A DNA stretch of 5,178 nucleotides from NCBI GenBank assembly GCA_934771675.1, contig CAKVMF010000075.1, positions 1-5,178 of the forward strand. The letters run 5' to 3'. Both the position numbers and the translations under genes were made by a program. The notes under the pieces were generated by a model. That model searched no databases, was not told the DNA's origin, and saw only the letters and a list, made by a program, of their open reading frames with translations. This DNA comes from an uncultured Clostridia bacterium (GTDB lineage: Bacteria; Bacillota; Clostridia; Christensenellales; UBA1242). The first letter of the stretch is position 1. Every line of letters starts with the position of its first letter. Positions 1 to 5,178 of the stretch are shown here, piece by piece.

Positions 1-43
1 ACTTAACATCCTTGTTTAAGTTTTTTGCAATCTCTGATTGCTT
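1..43 (-). pseudogene. sigH: Continuation of sigH region 4.2 beyond the in-frame stop (runs off window)
   Basis: Reading on in the same frame past the TAA at 44-46 gives KQSEIAKNLNKDVK and then the window ends. This matches the SigH helix-turn-helix, where B. subtilis has approximately SYQEISDELNRHVKS right after YLDGR. The stop therefore takes the place of a single residue between GG and KQ, with no frame change. This is either a broken gene, a base error (AAA, TAT or TAC to TAA would each be one change), or stop-codon read-through. The homology is seen directly in translation; the cause is inference. Confidence 0.75.
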
Positions 44-511
44 TTATCCACCAAGATAATGTTTCAAAACTTCAAGTTCATAATCACTTAACTTTTCTTT
101 GCAACGCTCAATCCTTTCATTGAATTTTTCTTTACTGATAAAAATATCAAGCGGGTCATTTGATGTTGTTCTGTCTGGAATAATTTCAAGTTTTGAAATT
201 TCATCACCATTTGCATCATGGCCAACAATACTCACCGATTCATTGAGTGCTTTGTTTTTTTGAGCATTTGATGAACGTATTGCATCAATAATTTGACGTT
301 TTATGCAAATTTTCACAAACGAATCAAATTTGTCATCAAACAAGCTTTCACCATTGTAACTTTTGCAAGCTTCAAGTATACCAATAACACCTTCTTGAAA
401 CAAGTCTTCATCGGTTCCGCCAACAAGGTAATATCTGTGACACACACTTGAAATGAAACTTGAATATTTTTGCACAACTTGCACAATATCGCTTGGGCTA
501 ACTTCTTTCAA
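44..511 (-). CDS. sigH: SigH-like RNA polymerase sigma factor, truncated in region 4 by in-frame TAA
   Basis: Sigma-70 family factor of the SigH (sigma-30) type, which directs core RNA polymerase to transition-state and early sporulation promoters in Firmicutes. Of 155 residues, about 12-80 form region 2: DLFQEG (36-41) lies in the core-binding helix, and the segment around 65-79 (FVKICIKRQIIDAIR) is the -10 recognition region. LSDYELEVLKHYLGG (141-155) begins region 4. The family is usually about 210-220 residues, so region 4.2, the -35-binding helix-turn-helix, is missing. The start is TTG, chosen because AAAGGAG lies 8 bases upstream inside the end of rlmB and the SigH N-terminus aligns there. 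It begins one base after the rlmB stop, so the two genes are probably translationally coupled. The TAA at 44-46 interrupts an otherwise continuing SigH frame (see 1-43). Family assignment is firm; whether the gene is functional is open. Confidence 0.85.
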   Translation of the reverse strand: MKEVSPSDIVQVVQKYSSFISSVCHRYYLVGGTDEDLFQEGVIGILEACKSYNGESLFDDKFDSFVKICIKRQIIDAIRSSNAQKNKALNESVSIVGHDANGDEISKLEIIPDRTTSNDPLDIFISKEKFNERIERCKEKLSDYELEVLKHYLGG

Positions 512-512
512 A

Positions 513-1238
513 TTAATTTCTCCTTTGTCTTATTGCTTCATAAATTGCAACACCTGCACTTACACTTGCATTAAGTGAATTAACCTTTCCAAACATTGGG
601 ATTGAAACAACTCCGTCGCAAAGTTTGCGGGTTAATGCGTGAACACCATCACCTTCATTTCCAACAACAAGTGCAAGATTTCCTTTGAGATTGGTTTTTG
701 TCATTTCAGTTCCGTCCATATCAAGTGCATAAACCCAAACATTAGCATTTTTGAGTGTTTCAATTGCTTTGTTGAGATTTTGAACCTTTATGATTGGAAC
801 ATAAGCTGTTGCTCCTGCACTTGTTCTGATAACTGTTTCGTTAACTTCCGCACTTCTTCTTGATGGAATGATAACCCCGTCAAGACCTGCACATTCTGCA
901 ACTCTAACAATTGAACCCAAGTTGTGTGGATCTAAAATTTCATCAAGCAAAATGAAAAACATTTCTTTTCCTTCTGCTTGCTTTTTCTTCAAAACTTCTT
1001 CAAGATCAGCATATTCAAATTCACTTTGCTCTGCAATAACGCCTTGATGATGTTTTGTTTCACTCATGCGATCAAGCGCTGGCTTTGGAACCCATTCAAC
1101 ACGAATTTGTTTTTCACGTGCCAATTTGTAAATAAGTCTTAAATCAGCATCGTTGTTCCCATCCAAAATTGAAATTTTGCTTATATTTGCATCCGTGTTA
1201 AGAAGTTCTTTAACAGGATTTTTACCTTCGATTTTCAT
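513..1238 (-). CDS. rlmB: 23S rRNA (guanosine-2'-O-)-methyltransferase RlmB, TrmH/SpoU family
   Basis: A SPOUT-class enzyme that transfers a methyl group from S-adenosylmethionine to the 2'-OH of a guanosine in 23S rRNA (G2251 in E. coli numbering). It is cytoplasmic and probably a dimer. The 241 residues fit the family (about 240-250). The N-terminal substrate-binding domain starts MKIEGKNPV and includes HHQGV (63-67). The three SpoU motifs follow: DPHNLGSIVR (103-112, with the conserved N and R), VVGNEGDGV (191-199), and the stretch 213-230 with IPM, NSLNASVSAG, which forms the trefoil knot and cofactor site. The ATG at 1238 is preferred because GGAG lies 6 bases before it; an in-frame TTG at 1250 overlaps that GGAG and lacks its own site. 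It lies 76 bases after mrnC with no terminator between, and one base before sigH, so it is the middle gene of an operon. The exact methylated nucleotide is inferred from the family. Confidence 0.93.
   Translation of the reverse strand: MKIEGKNPVKELLNTDANISKISILDGNNDADLRLIYKLAREKQIRVEWVPKPALDRMSETKHHQGVIAEQSEFEYADLEEVLKKKQAEGKEMFFILLDEILDPHNLGSIVRVAECAGLDGVIIPSRRSAEVNETVIRTSAGATAYVPIIKVQNLNKAIETLKNANVWVYALDMDGTEMTKTNLKGNLALVVGNEGDGVHALTRKLCDGVVSIPMFGKVNSLNASVSAGVAIYEAIRQRRN
520..526 (-). promoter_or_regulatory. Ribosome binding site deciding the TTG start of sigH
   Basis: The minus strand reads AAAGGAG, then 8 bases, then TTG at 511-509. The site sits within the last codons of rlmB. It supports the non-ATG start and coupling to rlmB translation. 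Confidence 0.75.
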
Positions 1239-1244
1239 AATTTT

Positions 1245-1248
1245 CTCC
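1245..1248 (-). promoter_or_regulatory. Ribosome binding site of rlmB
   Basis: The minus strand reads TTTTGGAGAAAATTATG. GGAG stands 6 bases before the ATG at 1238, which decides between this start and the in-frame TTG at 1250. Confidence 0.7.
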
Positions 1249-1314
1249 AAAAATTTTATATATTTTGCTATTTTTGCATTATTTTTTAATTATTTTTTTG
1301 ATATTTTGCGTTTT

Positions 1315-1731
1315 TTATTCAACAGTTAAACTTTGAACTGAAATATTCAAAAACTCATTCAGCCTTTCATTTTGCCCAGTCAAATACAAATACCCAAACA
1401 ATGCTTCAAGTGCCGTTGCATGAATGTATTCATTGAATGAAAAGTTTTTTGCCTTTGTGTGAATATGTGTGTTTCTTGCACGCCTTGCAATATCTTGTTC
1501 ATCTTCATAAAGACTTGGCTCAATTTTTTTGAATGTTTCAAATTGTGCACCAGCACTAACAACCGATGAAACCATTTTGTTCATTTTGTTAACCTTCACT
1601 CCAAACTTTAGAGCAATAAATTTTCGAACAAAAAGGGTTTGAACACCATCCCCAACCATTGCAAGCACAAGTGGTTGCATTTGCTTCGCCTGATCTTTTG
1701 AAATCAAACCACATTCTTCCATTTTTTCCAT
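1315..1731 (-). CDS. mrnC: Mini-ribonuclease III (MrnC)
   Basis: A small RNase III-like endonuclease without a double-stranded RNA-binding domain. In B. subtilis it trims both ends of 23S rRNA precursor. The 138 residues fit the family (about 130-145). The catalytic-core signature is present: LAMVGDGV (23-30, usual form LAYIGDAV) with the conserved acidic D28, VNKMNKMVSSVVSAGAQ (47-63), RRARN (83-87), and LEALFGYLYLTGQ (108-120) with the second conserved acidic residue E109. Position 29 is Gly where Ala is usual, and the loop at 88-99 departs from the common KSGxxPKN form. It heads the mrnC-rlmB-sigH run, as in many Firmicutes. No Shine-Dalgarno site precedes the ATG at 1731. The promoter predicts transcription starting at that ATG, so the mRNA may be leaderless; ATG at 1722 is an alternative start. 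Confidence 0.9.
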   Translation of the reverse strand: MEKMEECGLISKDQAKQMQPLVLAMVGDGVQTLFVRKFIALKFGVKVNKMNKMVSSVVSAGAQFETFKKIEPSLYEDEQDIARRARNTHIHTKAKNFSFNEYIHATALEALFGYLYLTGQNERLNEFLNISVQSLTVE

Positions 1732-1737
1732 AATGAA

Positions 1738-1766
1738 ATTATATCATTTTGTTTAATAATTTGCAA
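1738..1766 (-). promoter_or_regulatory. Sigma-A-type extended -10 promoter for the mrnC-rlmB-sigH operon
   Basis: On the minus strand: -35 TTGCAA (1766-1761, 4 of 6 matches), a 17-base spacer, TG one base before the -10, and a perfect TATAAT (1743-1738). Six bases follow before the A of the mrnC ATG at 1731, which is where transcription should start. The three downstream genes show no further obvious promoter or terminator between them. Confidence 0.7.
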
Positions 1767-1891
1767 GACAATATATGTTTGTTGTGTTTTTAAAGCAAGA
1801 AGTTCTCACAATTTTTGAATTTTGAAATTTCACACAAGCCTGTTACAAACACACAAACCAAACAACAAAAATTGAGCGTCAGACAAAAAAC

Positions 1892-1948
1892 AAAAAGAAA
1901 ACCACAAGGATTTTACAATGACGTAAATGACGATGTGGTTTTCTTTTT
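1892..1948 (-). terminator. Rho-independent terminator after the amidase gene
   Basis: Positions 1892-1906 and 1934-1948 are perfect 15-base inverted repeats (arms AAAAAGAAAACCACA and TGTGGTTTTCTTTTT). The 27-base loop contains a smaller 5-bp hairpin (1912-1916 with 1923-1927). On the minus strand the structure begins 18 bases after the amidase stop and is followed by a T-rich run. Because A and T tracts flank both sides it could also work on the plus strand, but no plus-strand gene leads into it. Confidence 0.85.
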
Positions 1949-1966
1949 AGTTTTGCAGTATCACGC

Positions 1967-2719
1967 TTAATTTTTGCCGTTTGGGGTTTGAAGGAATTTT
2001 ATAATCCCAATATAAATGCAGTTTGTAATTTTTTCTTGATACTCTGGCGAAATCAAAAGTTTTTCTTCGGCTTCATTAGACAGAAAACCGCACTCAACAA
2101 TTACAGATGGAGCATAAGTGCATTTGAGCATAAAATAATCTCCTGGGCTAGCATATTTGTTTCCGTGGTCAAGCGATGATTTAAATTCTTCTTGAATCGA
2201 CTCTGCTATTTGTCTGCTTATGTCACTTGTTTTGTCATAAAACACTTGAGCTCCACGAAGTGAATGATTTGTGTAACTATTTTGATGAATCGAAATAACC
2301 ATGTTTGGACGAATTTGTTTGATAAGTTCCTTTCGTTTTTCCATATCTTTTTTCTTCCACTTTTTTCCAGCGCCTTCAACCAAACTATCATCAGTTGTTC
2401 TTGTCATAACAACATTTATACCAGCCGACTCAAGTTTGTTTTGAAGCATTTTTGAAAGTTTTAAGTTAAGATCAGACTCTCTAACTTTGGTTTTGTAACC
2501 AATTGAACCGGGGTCACTTCCACCGTGGCCTGCGTCAATAACAACCGTGTAATTGCGACTTGGAACAGTGTCAGTTTCGGTGATTAGATTCTTTTCAAAA
2601 TTTAATGTTGATGCACCCGCAAACTCTGATCCACAGGCATTATGCGAAACAACCAACATAAGTGGAAACAAAAGTGCAAAAACCAAAGTTAAAATCGAAA
2701 TTCTTGATAAAATTTTCAT
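1967..2719 (-). CDS. cwlD: N-acetylmuramoyl-L-alanine amidase (Amidase_3), CwlD-like
   Basis: A zinc amidase that cleaves the bond between N-acetylmuramic acid and the stem peptide of peptidoglycan outside the membrane. CwlD itself acts with PdaA to make muramic-delta-lactam in spore cortex. Of 250 residues, about 7-24 form a hydrophobic N-terminal segment (signal peptide or membrane anchor). Zinc ligands are visible: H65 in VIDAGHGG (60-67), E81 in RESDLNL and H145 in SIHQNS; the catalytic Glu is E209 in VIVECGFLSN. The charged stretch before the second His (KKKDMEKRKELI) resembles the CwlD region, but CwlD is hard to tell from other short Amidase_3 enzymes, so the symbol is tentative. ATG at 2719 is chosen because TAGGT lies 6 bases upstream and the signal segment then starts MKILSR. 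ATG at 2725 and TTG at 2752 lack usable sites. It is monocistronic, between its own promoter and terminator. Confidence 0.85.
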   Translation of the reverse strand: MKILSRISILTLVFALLFPLMLVVSHNACGSEFAGASTLNFEKNLITETDTVPSRNYTVVIDAGHGGSDPGSIGYKTKVRESDLNLKLSKMLQNKLESAGINVVMTRTTDDSLVEGAGKKWKKKDMEKRKELIKQIRPNMVISIHQNSYTNHSLRGAQVFYDKTSDISRQIAESIQEEFKSSLDHGNKYASPGDYFMLKCTYAPSVIVECGFLSNEAEEKLLISPEYQEKITNCIYIGIIKFLQTPNGKN

Positions 2720-2754
2720 ACTCATACCTACAATAATTCTATTTTTTGCCAAAA

Positions 2755-2784
2755 TTTATAAAATTATGTAACCAGACAAGTAAA
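2755..2784 (-). promoter_or_regulatory. Candidate sigma-A-type promoter for the amidase gene
   Basis: On the minus strand: TTTACT (2784-2779), an 18-base spacer, TATAAA (2760-2755). Transcription would start near 2748, giving a leader of about 30 bases before ATG 2719 and excluding the TTG at 2752. The match is moderate and AT-rich DNA yields such sites by chance. A sporulation sigma factor could instead be used. Confidence 0.4.
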
Positions 2785-2806
2785 CAATAAAAAATAAAAA
2801 TCACTA

Positions 2807-2835
2807 TTGACTTTTATATTCAAAATTGTTATAAT
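2807..2835 (+). promoter_or_regulatory. Strong sigma-A promoter of the Nudix gene
   Basis: TTGACT (2807-2812, 5 of 6), exactly 17 bases, then perfect TATAAT (2830-2835) with an extended -10 TG at 2827-2828. Transcription should start near 2842, leaving a leader of about 20 bases. This is the best promoter in the window and suggests constitutive, fairly high expression. It lies back to back with the amidase promoter. Confidence 0.85.
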
Positions 2836-2851
2836 ATCATTACAAAAATGT

Positions 2852-2856
2852 GGAGG
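2852..2856 (+). promoter_or_regulatory. Ribosome binding site fixing the Nudix start at ATG 2862
   Basis: GGAGG is followed by 5 bases and ATG at 2862. The in-frame GTG at 2850 overlaps this site and has none of its own, so the protein starts MTNTQP. Confidence 0.8.
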
Positions 2857-2861
2857 TAGAT

Positions 2862-4172
2862 ATGACAAATACTCAACCAATCAAAATATCAAAATTCCTT
2901 GAATTTAACAAAACAAAAGTTGGCTCATATGCATCATGCCCATCTGGAGATGCAGCAAGGGTTATTCCACCAATTATTCAAATTCATTGCAAAGACGGAT
3001 CAACAAAAGAATATGTTTTATTTGTTGAAGAATACAGAGAACCCGTTGGCAAAACTATTGTAAACTTTCCTGGTGGAAGATTGAATAAAGGCGAAGATTC
3101 ACTCAAAGCAATTGTTCGTGAACTTTTTGAAGAAACTGGAATTGATGCTCCTGTTGATAAATTCTCAATGCTTTTGCCAAGCCTTCAAAAAGATCCTAAA
3201 AATAGCGATGAAAAAGAAGCACTTTATATGTGTGACCATGTAATACAAATTGATGAAAGTCACCTTGATAAAGACAGTTTGATCAAAGAACTCATTTCAA
3301 ACCAACACTTGGACAAAAATGAAGACTGCAAAATCAAACTCGTTGATATTCATGACTTGCCAGAATTTAGCGAAGCACATGATATGGACTTGCCAACAAG
3401 AATTGCAACAAACATGTTAATCAAAAACATTTTGGGCAAATCACAACATAGTTTTAAACCAAAATACAGCATTGAAGGCGATGAATTATACCCAACTCTT
3501 AAAGCAATTTCAGATCAAATTGTTGCAAAAGAAGTGTTTGTGAACAAACCATATAGTTACTACACACCAAAAGATGGTTCAAAAACCGTTGCATTTCTTT
3601 TCACAACTCGCGTTAATGGTATGCCTTGCGTTTTGTCTTACGAAACAGTATCTCCAAGTTCTGGCGACCCTGTTTTAGCAATTCCAGAAGTTGCCATTAA
3701 ACAAAAAGCAGATATGAACACCGCAATCAACCTTGCAAACAAAGCAATCATAAGAGCAGACCTTGGCGGCAAAGTAAAATCCGTTCAAGCATTAACAGGT
3801 TTTGACGCTGTTAGCCCTGGAATAACCGACAAAAGACAATGCGTTGTTATGATTGAACTTCAACCAATGAGTTTTAAAGAAATTCAAAGCCTTGGTGCAA
3901 CACCAATCGCTACTGATTACTTAAACGAAACAATGGTAGATTCACCAATAGGTTACACAACAGCTTTGGCTTCACTTTATCTTCAAGATGAACCTATTGC
4001 AATGGTTAAAGATAAAGCTCTTTACTTAAACAGAGATAAAGACGATTATTCTCAAATCTTAACATCTCAACCTGAAAATTCAAACAAGCAAAGTGTCATG
4101 CCAGACAATAAATCATCAAAGAAAAAATCTTCAAAAGAAAAAAATTCTGATGACAACTCAATGGAAATGTAA
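2862..4172 (+). CDS. Nudix hydrolase-family protein with a second, degenerate Nudix-like domain
   Basis: A probable nucleoside-diphosphate-X hydrolase; the ADP-ribose pyrophosphatase branch is the closest fit, substrate unproven. Of 436 residues, about 8-195 form a Nudix domain. The box at 72-94 is exact: G72, E78, R86-E87, E90-E91, G93, with FPGG just before and YREPVG at 58-63. Residues about 205-375 look like a repeat of the same fold: VLSYET then IPEVAIKQKA (274-283) stand where FPGGRL and the box would be, and VSPGITDKRQ (317-326) resembles the SPG-(F/M)-S-D-E loop of ADP-ribose pyrophosphatases. The catalytic glutamates are absent there. The tail from about 403 is polar, rich in Ser, Lys, Asn and Asp, and probably disordered. 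No signal peptide or membrane segment, so cytoplasmic. Typical Nudix proteins have about 150-220 residues, so this is double length. Monocistronic, plus strand, between gltX and the amidase; its partner genes are unknown. Confidence 0.8.
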   Translation: MTNTQPIKISKFLEFNKTKVGSYASCPSGDAARVIPPIIQIHCKDGSTKEYVLFVEEYREPVGKTIVNFPGGRLNKGEDSLKAIVRELFEETGIDAPVDKFSMLLPSLQKDPKNSDEKEALYMCDHVIQIDESHLDKDSLIKELISNQHLDKNEDCKIKLVDIHDLPEFSEAHDMDLPTRIATNMLIKNILGKSQHSFKPKYSIEGDELYPTLKAISDQIVAKEVFVNKPYSYYTPKDGSKTVAFLFTTRVNGMPCVLSYETVSPSSGDPVLAIPEVAIKQKADMNTAINLANKAIIRADLGGKVKSVQALTGFDAVSPGITDKRQCVVMIELQPMSFKEIQSLGATPIATDYLNETMVDSPIGYTTALASLYLQDEPIAMVKDKALYLNRDKDDYSQILTSQPENSNKQSVMPDNKSSKKKSSKEKNSDDNSMEM

Positions 4173-4200
4173 TTTGTAATTTTATAATTTTAACAATAAA

Positions 4201-4236
4201 AAACAGCCCCTACCGATTTTGGTAAGAGCTGTTTTT
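4201..4236 (-). terminator. Bidirectional terminator between gltX and the Nudix gene, best formed in the gltX transcript
   Basis: Arms 4201-4214 and 4221-4234 pair across a 6-base loop. In the gltX (minus-strand) RNA two positions that are C-A mismatches in the plus-strand RNA (4210/4225 and 4208/4227) become G-U pairs, so the stem is continuous. It lies 18 bases after the gltX stop and is followed by a T-run. On the plus strand, 28 bases after the Nudix stop, it has the two mismatches plus a short T-run and should be weaker but usable. Confidence 0.8.
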
Positions 4237-4252
4237 ATTTGTCTAATAATTT

Positions 4253-5178
4253 TTATTTTAAACTTGAAATAACATAGCCTAGTCTTTGTTTAACTTCATA
4301 AGCCCCAAGAAGTTTCATAATTTCATAAAGGTCTGGAGTGTTTGTTCTGCCTGTTAATGCAACACGAATAATGTTGCTGGCATCGGCAATGCTTCCAATA
4401 TATTTGTCTGGGTCAGCCTTGTAAGTCTTCATATCAACAAAACCGCAGTAATCAGCGCAAACTTTGAGTCTTTCAAACCAATCTTGCTTATTGTCTTCAG
4501 ATGAATAGTAAAGAAGGTATTCATTAAGAAGCTTCAAAACATCTTTTTTGTTGATCTTTGGATCAAATGCAAGTGATGTTTTTGGATCATAATATTCATT
4601 AAACATGTATGAGTAAAGATTTTTAACTTCGCTAAAATGTCCAATATCCTTTCTTGGTCTTGCAGCATTTTCACGGTCAATTGAAAGCAATCTTTCAGCA
4701 TAACCTTGATGCAATAAAAGCACTTTTGCAAAGTCTTCATCATATTCATTTGCCCAGTCAATAATGTTTCTGAGCAATTCTTTTGCTGGAATTGTTGCAA
4801 TGATATTTTTTGAAATGTCGTTGATTTTAACAATATCAAACATTGGGTTGCTTGATGAAATAATTTTTCTTGTTGAGAATGGAAACTCTGTGTAAGGAAG
4901 TGTTGGGTTTGCTTTTCTCCAATTTTCAAAATCACTGTTTAACAAGTTGAGCAAGTATTCATTGAGCGCAACTGTTGGGTAACCTTCAACAACAAAGAAT
5001 CTTGTGTCTGCTTCTGGGTCGTAACGTTTGCTGAGCTTGCGTTTGTTGCCTGTTTTTTCATCAATTTTGCAAACTACTGGGGTGTGGGCATATTTTGGTG
5101 GTTTTATTCCAAGTGCTCTGAAAATTTCAAGATGAGCGGAAAGTGATGGCCACCATTCTTCACCACGAACAACTGTTG
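4253..5178 (-). CDS. gltX: Glutamate--tRNA ligase (GltX), C-terminal 307 residues; 5' end outside window
   Basis: A class I aminoacyl-tRNA synthetase that charges tRNA-Glu; in Firmicutes lacking GlnRS it usually also charges tRNA-Gln for the amidotransferase route. The frame is open from 5176 to the edge, so an ATG at 4954 is internal, not the start. The fragment opens TVVRGEEWWPSLSAH, the usual lead-in to the ATP site. The KMSKS-type loop is KLSKR (5024-5038), followed by DPEADTRFF, then EYLLNLLNSDFENWRKANP. The C-terminal anticodon-binding helical domain ends with RVALTGRTNTPDLYEIMKLLG near the terminus. The KTGNKRKLSKR-DPEA form is that of longer clostridial GluRS enzymes (about 540-560 residues), so a little over half the protein is present. 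The catalytic HIGH motif lies off the window. A terminator follows closely. Confidence 0.93.
   Translation of the reverse strand, partial: TVVRGEEWWPSLSAHLEIFRALGIKPPKYAHTPVVCKIDEKTGNKRKLSKRYDPEADTRFFVVEGYPTVALNEYLLNLLNSDFENWRKANPTLPYTEFPFSTRKIISSSNPMFDIVKINDISKNIIATIPAKELLRNIIDWANEYDEDFAKVLLLHQGYAERLLSIDRENAARPRKDIGHFSEVKNLYSYMFNEYYDPKTSLAFDPKINKKDVLKLLNEYLLYYSSEDNKQDWFERLKVCADYCGFVDMKTYKADPDKYIGSIADASNIIRVALTGRTNTPDLYEIMKLLGAYEVKQRLGYVISSLK

Noticed and set aside
44..46. TAA read as a sense codon throughout this genome
   Set aside because: gltX, the Nudix gene, the amidase gene, mrnC and rlmB all end at TAA at the expected family length, so a general reassignment does not fit.
1239..1250. 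TTG at 1250 as start of rlmB
   Set aside because: It overlaps the GGAG site; the family N-terminus (MKIEGKNPV) starts at ATG 1238.
1380..1562. A 60-codon minus-strand open frame inside mrnC
   Set aside because: It overlaps the conserved MrnC frame and has no ribosome binding site or family features.
1809..1874. CAATTTTTG / CAAAAATTG 9-base inverted repeat as a regulatory structure
   Set aside because: The arms are AT-rich, 48 bases apart and not extended by further pairing; chance is likely in this composition.
1918..1932. ATGACG direct repeat in the loop of the amidase terminator
   Set aside because: Only six bases, within a terminator loop, with no sign of a binding site.
2720..2752. TTG at 2752 (or ATG at 2725) as start of the amidase gene
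   Set aside because: The TTG has no ribosome binding site and lies upstream of the predicted transcription start. ATG 2725 directly abuts the TAGGT, leaving no spacing.
1988..2771. Three plus-strand open frames opposite the amidase gene and one opposite rlmB (639-863)
   Set aside because: They are antisense to well-supported genes, rich in Phe and Cys as expected from reverse reading of AT-rich genes, and lack ribosome binding sites.
2850..2861. GTG at 2850 as start of the Nudix gene
   Set aside because: It overlaps the GGAGG ribosome binding site that serves ATG 2862 and has no site of its own.
4534..4935. A second minus-strand open frame inside gltX
   Set aside because: It is a different frame under a clear GluRS coding sequence, and its translation is rich in repeated Gln, His and Lys with no recognisable family.

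Overview
The window is AT-rich chromosomal DNA (roughly one third G+C by eye) from a low-GC Firmicute, most likely an uncultured, gut-type Clostridia-like lineage. Evidence for this is the Shine-Dalgarno sites and sigma-A-type promoters, the clostridial form of glutamyl-tRNA synthetase, a CwlD-like amidase, and the block mini-RNase III, RlmB, SigH, which recalls the Bacillus subtilis order gltX-cysE-cysS-mrnC-rlmB-yacP-sigH. All five complete gene ends use TAA, so the standard stop code applies.

Layout from right to left. The 3' part of gltX (minus strand, 4253 to beyond 5178) ends at a hairpin terminator (4201-4236). Facing it is a plus-strand gene (2862-4172) for a Nudix-family protein with its own near-consensus promoter. 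Divergent from that gene is a CwlD-like N-acetylmuramoyl-L-alanine amidase gene (1967-2719, minus), closed by a very strong 15-bp-stem terminator (1892-1948). After an AC-rich spacer, an extended -10 promoter (1738-1766) drives a probable operon on the minus strand: mrnC (1315-1731), rlmB (513-1238) and a sigH-like sigma factor gene (starting at 511).

Functionally the minus-strand genes are housekeeping: charging glutamate onto tRNA (GltX), 23S rRNA processing (MrnC), 23S rRNA 2'-O-methylation (RlmB) and an alternative/transition-state sigma factor (SigH). The amidase belongs to cell-wall or spore-cortex remodelling. The Nudix gene interrupts this cluster and is the least described part.

Three points stand out. 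First, the sigH-like frame is broken by an in-frame TAA in region 4, although the helix-turn-helix coding sequence continues in the same frame to the window edge. Second, the Nudix protein appears to hold a second, degenerate Nudix fold that has lost its catalytic glutamates. Third, mrnC seems to be transcribed from the first base of its ATG, that is, as a leaderless message. I see no mobile element, CRISPR array, tRNA or rRNA, and no gene-free stretch longer than 300 bases.
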